Shown in pieces: positions 60,130 to 64,000 of a stretch of 64,000 bases of DNA. The translations under genes and the position numbers were made by a program. Within the stretch, counting starts at the first letter, position 1; every line of letters starts with the position of its first letter. The notes beneath the pieces were generated by a model. That model made no database searches. It saw nothing but the letters and a program-made list of their open reading frames with translations, and was not told the origin of the DNA. Source of the DNA: Symbiodinium natans (lineage: Eukaryota > Sar > Dinophyceae > Suessiales > Symbiodiniaceae); contig CAJNDS010002833.1 of assembly GCA_905221605.1 (NCBI GenBank), positions 124,001 to 188,000 of the forward strand, in the 5' to 3' direction.

Positions 60130-60594
60130 GATCAGGAAGACGCGGCACTTCTGCAGGCCACATCGCAGGCCGTGAAGCCTCATGGTCCTAGCAAGGGCAA
60201 GAAGGTCGGCCACACCAAGGCCACCTATTACCCGGCCGCGCATCCAGGCAAGAAGCTCGGCCACACAAAGGGCAAGAAGGGCAAGAAGGCGCCGGCATCA
60301 GACCCATCGGAGCCTGCTGCTTATCCAGGCAAGAAGCTCGGCCACGTGAAGGGCAAGAAGGCGCCGCCATCAGACCCATCGGAGCCTGCTGCTTATCCAG
60401 GCAAGAAGCATGGCCACACGAAAGACAAGAAGGACAAGAAGGCGGGCAAGAAGCTCGGCCACACGAAGGGCAAGAAGGCAGGATACTATCCGGAGCCAGC
60501 AGCAGAGGTGGAAACGCATCTTGACTCAAGTGGCCAAAGTTGTGCACCTTTCTTCTTCCAGTTGCAAAAAAACCCCAAGTGCACTGTGTCATAG
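60130..60594 (+). CDS. Tandem family copy 1: lysine-rich GKKLGH repeat protein
   Basis: Homology with the other copies begins exactly after CTTAG at 60129 (ATCAGGAAGACGCGG), as expected for an exon start after an AG acceptor; the first exon was not found. It encodes EDAALLQATSQAVKPHGPSK, then repeats of YPGKKLGHTKGKK and DPSEPAAYPGKKLGH, ending in KNPKCTVS and TAG/TAA-type stop at 60592-60594. The protein is very Lys/Gly/His-rich with Pro/Ala/Ser linkers. No family recognised; the basic repeats suggest nucleic-acid or polyanion binding, which is inference. Minus-strand frames (Cys/Pro/Ser-rich) across all copies are shadows. Confidence 0.7.
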   Translation, partial: DQEDAALLQATSQAVKPHGPSKGKKVGHTKATYYPAAHPGKKLGHTKGKKGKKAPASDPSEPAAYPGKKLGHVKGKKAPPSDPSEPAAYPGKKHGHTKDKKDKKAGKKLGHTKGKKAGYYPEPAAEVETHLDSSGQSCAPFFFQLQKNPKCTVS

Positions 60595-60685
60595 TGGTCC
60601 AGGTTCGAACTCCTAAGGCCTAAGCCCTTCAAGAGCCCTCAGCCCTGCCACACTTTGAACCTACAGAAACACAACTAGGCCGGAA

Positions 60686-61246
60686 ATGGATGAGATGCCG
60701 GAGGCGCCTGAGGCGCCTGAGGCGCCTGAGGAGTCCGAGTTGCCCTCCGAGCTGCAGGATGAAGACGAGGTGCCGGATGAAGATCAGGAAGACGCGGCAC
60801 TTCTGCAGGCCACATCGCAGGCCGTGAAGCCTCATGGTCCTAGCAAGGGCAAGAAGGTCGGCCACACCAAGGCCACCTATTACCCGGCCGCGCATCCAGG
60901 CAAGAAGCTCGGCCACACGAAGGGCAAGAAGGACAAGAAGGCGCCGGCATCAGACCCATCGGAGCCTGCTGCTTATCCAGGCAAGAAGCTCGGCCACGTG
61001 AAGGGCAAGAAGGCGCCGCCGTCAGACCCATCGGACCCTGCTGCGTATCCAGGCAAGAAGCATGGCCACACGAAAGACAAGAAGGACAAGAAGGCGGGCA
61101 AGAAGCTCGGCCACACGAAGGGCAAGAAGGCCGGATACTATCCGGAGCCAGCAGCAGAGGTGGAAACGCATCTTGACTCAAGTGGCCAAAGTTGTGCACC
61201 TTTCTTCTTCCAGTTGCAAAAAAACCCCAAGTGCACCGTGTCATAG
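60686..61246 (+). CDS. Tandem family copy 2: acidic N-terminus plus lysine-rich repeats
   Basis: Complete intronless copy of 186 residues. It starts MDEMPEAPEAPEAPEESEL, an acidic Pro/Glu-rich region with DEDEVPDEDQEDAALLQATS, then five basic repeat units (YPGKKLGHTKGKKDKK, YPGKKLGHVKGKK, YPGKKHGHTKDKKDKK, AGKKLGHTKGKK) and a C-terminal tail ending NPKCTVS. The start is supported by conservation of ATG in copies 2, 3 and 4. Upstream spacer ACAACTAG|GCCGGAA could be a trans-splice acceptor, fitting dinoflagellate tandem arrays. The spacer to copy 1 is 91 bases. Confidence 0.8.
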   Translation: MDEMPEAPEAPEAPEESELPSELQDEDEVPDEDQEDAALLQATSQAVKPHGPSKGKKVGHTKATYYPAAHPGKKLGHTKGKKDKKAPASDPSEPAAYPGKKLGHVKGKKAPPSDPSDPAAYPGKKHGHTKDKKDKKAGKKLGHTKGKKAGYYPEPAAEVETHLDSSGQSCAPFFFQLQKNPKCTVS

Positions 61247-61340
61247 TGGTCCTCGAGGTTCGAACTCCTAAGGCCTAAGCCCTTCAAGAGCCCTCAGCCC
61301 TGCCACACTTTGAACCTACAGAAACACAACTAGGCCGGAA

Positions 61341-61991
61341 ATGGATGAGATGCCGGAGGCGCCTGAGGCGCCTGAGGCGCCTGAGGAGTCCGAGTTGCCC
61401 TCCGAGCTGCAGGATGAAGACGAGGTGCCGGATGAAGATCAGGAAGACGCGGCACTTCTGCAGGCCACATCGCAGGCCGTGAAGCCTCATGGTCCTAGCA
61501 AGGGCAAGAAGGTCGGCCACACCAAGGCCACCTATTACCCGGCCGCGCATCCAGGCAAGAAGCTCGGCCACACGAAGGGCAAGAAGGACAAGAAGGCGCC
61601 GACATCAGACCCATCGGAGCCTGCTGCTTATCCAGGCAAGAAGCTCGGCCACGTGAAGGGCAAGAAGGCGCCGCCATCAGACCCATCGGAGCCTGCTGCT
61701 TATCCAGGCAAGAAGCATGGCCACACGAAAGACAAGAAGGACAAGAAGGCGGGCAAGAAGCTCGGCCACACGAAGGGCAAGAAGGCAGGATACTATCCGG
61801 AGCCAGCAGCAGAGGTGGAAACGCATCTTGACTCAAGTGGCCAAGGTTGTGCACGTTTCTTTCCAGTGGTGGTTTGTGCATCTAGAGTTGGCCGTCCGCT
61901 TCTGCAAAATTCCCAGCTGCACTGTGTCGTAGTGGTCCTCGAGATTCGGGCTCCTAAGCCCTGGGCCCTCCAAAAGCCTGCCGTTCTTTGA
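61341..61991 (+). CDS. Tandem family copy 3, altered C-terminus
   Basis: Nearly identical to copy 2 through AEVETHLDSSGQ, then diverges: extra sequence CCAGTGGTGGTTTGTGCATC at about 61864 changes the frame, so the frame passes the usual stop and ends at TGA 61989-61991, giving 216 residues. The extension is hydrophobic (VVVVLEIRAPK) and derives from what is 3' spacer in copy 2. It may be a degraded end or reflect an unrecognised intron. Confidence 0.7.
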   Translation: MDEMPEAPEAPEAPEESELPSELQDEDEVPDEDQEDAALLQATSQAVKPHGPSKGKKVGHTKATYYPAAHPGKKLGHTKGKKDKKAPTSDPSEPAAYPGKKLGHVKGKKAPPSDPSEPAAYPGKKHGHTKDKKDKKAGKKLGHTKGKKAGYYPEPAAEVETHLDSSGQGCARFFPVVVCASRVGRPLLQNSQLHCVVVVLEIRAPKPWALQKPAVL

Positions 61992-62018
61992 ACCTACAGA
62001 CGCACAACTAGGCCAGAA

Positions 62019-63376
62019 ATGGATGAGATGCCGGAGGTACCTGAGGCGCCTGAGGAGTCCGAGCTGGTGATTCGTACCTCTCAAGTAATACAGTTATATC
62101 ATGATGCATCATGGGGAAGTAGCAACTCAGAATCAGTAATTGGTATTGGTTTAATGGCCAGTCAGTAAGTAGTCTTTCGTCACTAGCGAGTAGCACTTAT
62201 TAGTAAGTCGCAGTGAAGAACTAATCATCAGTACTGATTAATCGCAAGCCCCCAAAACCCCAAACCTTGACCCTGCGGCGTTAGTGAGCTTGGGGGGCGT
62301 AGAGGCTTGCCGGGGAGGACCCCTGAAGCCGTGTGGCGCTAGCATTACAAAGCCTGCCATCATGCGCTCGTTGTTTGTGCTCGTGTCGTGTGGTGTTGCC
62401 AGGTGGAGCTTGGGAGGGGCTTCTCCCGTGCGGAGATTATGGGTTTAGGGTTTAGGGTTTAGGGTTTAGGGTTTAGGGTTTAGGGGGTTCAGGAGGAGCT
62501 CCTGGGGTCCCAGCAAGGGGGCTCAGGTCGAGTTGGGAAGGCGGGAAGGAGACGAGATTCGGTCCGCTTGTCCCACGGCGAAAGTGAGGCGAACTTGAGA
62601 CTAGCAAGTATTTATGAAAAGTCGCCACCAGCAGTTGATATTTAGCAGTTAGTGGCGAGGATGAGGACGAGGATGCGGGCGAGGATGAGGATGAGAATGA
62701 TGAGCCGGATGAAGATCAGGAAGACGCGGCACTTCTGCAGGCCACATCGCAGGCTGTGAAGCCTCATGGTCCCAGCAAGGGCAAGAAGGTCGGCCACACC
62801 AAGGCCACCTATTACCCGGCCGCGCATCCAGGCAAGAAGCTCGGCCACACGAAGGGCAAGAAGGACAAAAAGGCTCCGGCGCCGCCATCAGGCCCATCGG
62901 AGCCTGCTGCTTATCCAGGCAAGAAGCTCGGCCACGTGAAGGGCAAGAAGGACAAGAAGGAGCCGGCGCCACCATCAGACCCATCGGAGCCTGCTGCTTA
63001 TCCTGGCAAGAAGCTCGGCCACATGAAGGGCAAGAAGGGCAAGAAGCCGCCTGCGCCATCAGACCCATCGGAGCCTGCTGCGTATCCAGGCAAGAAGCTC
63101 GGCCGCGCGAAGGACAAGAAGGACAAAAAGGCGCCATCGGACCCGGCTGCGTATCCAGGCAAGAAGCATGGCCACGCGAAGGACAAGAAGGCAGGATATT
63201 ATCCAAAGCCGTCACCAACACCAACACGCATCTTGACTCAAGTGATCAATGTTGTGCTCGTTTCTTTCAAGCTACTGGGGTTGAACGTCCCGCTGACAAA
63301 TCCTGTTTTGACATTGCCAAGCCCTAGAAGCTTTGAACCTACAAGCAAGCAAGCAAACCAGGCCGGTAACGGATGA
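62019..63376 (+). CDS. Tandem family copy 4, two exons with telomere-repeat intron
   Basis: Exon 1, 62019-62066, encodes MDEMPEVPEAPEESEL and ends at a GT donor (GAGCTG|GTGATT). Exon 2, 62660-63376, begins after GGCGAG with an acidic Asp/Glu run (DEDEDAGEDEDENDEP), then EDAALLQATSQAVKPHGPSK and six basic repeats with longer APPSDPSEPAAYPGKKLGH linkers. Phase 0 at both sides. Copies 2 and 3 are continuous at this position. The intron (62067-62659) contains a TTTAGGG array at 62440-62487. The frame ends at TGA 63374-63376 inside a spacer-like sequence, so the true stop or a further splice is uncertain. It is more diverged from copies 1-3 than they are from each other. Confidence 0.75.
62067..62659 (+). 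other. Inferred intron of tandem copy 4
   Basis: 593 bp, GT start and AG end, absent from copies 2 and 3. It contains CAGTCAGTAAGTAG-like short repeats (62090-62250), heptamer variants and seven TTTAGGG units (62440-62487). Confidence 0.6.
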
Positions 63377-63420
63377 GATGACGGATGTGCTTACGGTTTC
63401 TGAGTCGGCCTGAATTGGGG
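63361..63420 (+). pseudogene. Start of a degenerate fifth tandem unit
   Basis: AGGCCGGTAACGGATGAGAT followed by GACGGATG matches the 5' boundary of copies 2-4 (GGCCGGAAATGGATGAGATG) but the ATG has become ACG and the similarity ends within 60 bases. Confidence 0.6.
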
Positions 63421-64000
63421 CTTTGGTTAAGGTTTTGGGTTTAGGAGTGGTATTGTTCAAGGTTTTGGGTTTTAGGCTCCCCGTTCAGCAGAGTGCTAGC
63501 TTCGGGTGGAGCATTGCCGTCAGATTGGTGGCTGCACAGCAGCCCACCTGATTTTAAAAATGCGCGGCTTTTCAATTACAAGCGCACTTGTTGAAGCAAC
63601 GGCGCAGTGATAAAGGCAACCATGCTGAGATGCTGAGTTGGATGGGTCCCCTAAACCCTAACTCCGGACTCTTTCCTTACGCTCAAATCGGAGGTTCCTT
63701 GGCGACAAGCCAAAGTGGTCGCCCGAGATCTGAACACAGGAAGCCGTTGCTTGTGGCTATGTTTTTTTTTGGGGGGGCGGGCGGGGGGGGAGGGGGGGTT
63801 GAGGGTTGTCGGAAGAATTAGGTCTCTAGGCAAACTTTGGAGATTTTGAGTTTTTGGGTTTTTGGGGTGTTCAGGTTTGGGGGGGTTGTGGGGTTGGAGG
63901 GTTTTAGGGCCTCAGACCCGCCCTCAAGCCTCAAAGCCGCGGAGGAGAGTTGGGTCTGAGATACAACGAGAAGGGGGAGAGCTTGAATGCAGGCTGCGAG
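63421..64000. other. Unassigned end of window
   Basis: Scattered TTTTGGG and TTAGGG variants (63430-63475, 63840-63910), a poly-T/poly-G run (63762-63800) and no recognised coding domain. Confidence 0.5.

Noticed and set aside
60188-63227. Cys/Pro/Ser-rich minus-strand frames in the tandem family
   Set aside because: Complementary shadow of the Lys/Gly repeats; the plus frame has conserved start, phases and composition.

Overview
The window looks like nuclear DNA of a dinoflagellate; this is an inference from several independent signs. Plant-type heptamer telomere repeats (TTTAGGG on one strand, CCCTAAA on the other) occur in dozens of blocks along all 64 kb, in both orientations. Genes read as very small exons (about 25-110 nt) between these blocks, and many exon ends fit best with GC or GA donors as well as GT, a known dinoflagellate habit. 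One gene family is in tandem head-to-tail copies with about 90-nt spacers. There is a Ty1/copia element and a separate cytosine-5 DNA methyltransferase gene lying between two long direct repeats. I see no rRNA, tRNA, CRISPR array or bacterial-type operon.

Layout. 0.67-1.51 kb: last exons of an ABC transporter (Walker B, H-loop, C-terminus). 2.07-2.45 kb: unrecognised ORF. 3.06-4.43 kb: one intronless MFS transporter of the phosphate/organic-ion type. 5.42-33.6 kb: phase-consistent microexons of a coiled-coil protein, whose first intron would be about 21 kb and would hold a 4.7-kb AT-palindrome satellite (6.6-11.3 kb), a decayed minus-strand copia element (11.9-17.3 kb), two LTR-like direct repeats (17.40-17.99 and 23.78-24.35 kb) and a broken DNA methyltransferase gene (19.04-22.54 kb) split by a 1.9-kb terminal-inverted-repeat element. 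35-50 kb: further candidate exons, telomeric blocks, short foldback elements, a TTTAAA-rich palindromic tract and variant heptamer arrays. 50.2-56.4 kb: an unrecognised multi-exon gene ending at 56392. 58.1-59.4 kb: a five-exon gene with a helix-turn-helix-like segment. 59.8-63.4 kb: four tandem copies of a gene for an acidic-then-lysine-rich repeat protein, with the start of a degenerate fifth.

The main discovery candidate is the link between telomere-type repeats and introns. In the ABC gene, the helix-turn-helix gene and copy 4 of the tandem family, every inferred intron contains TTTAGGG/CCCTAAA arrays, and several introns begin directly with the repeat (GTTTAGGG supplies a GT donor; TTTAG supplies an AG acceptor). 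Copy 4 of the tandem family has an intron with a telomeric array where copies 2 and 3 are uninterrupted. The second candidate is the methyltransferase gene: it lies between LTR-like repeats and is interrupted near its start by a mobile element whose 12-bp target duplication restores the reading frame if one copy and the element are removed.

Exon boundaries were inferred by eye from reading frame, phase and splice dinucleotides; no transcript evidence was available. Splice models are therefore hypotheses, stronger where several exons share compatible phases.
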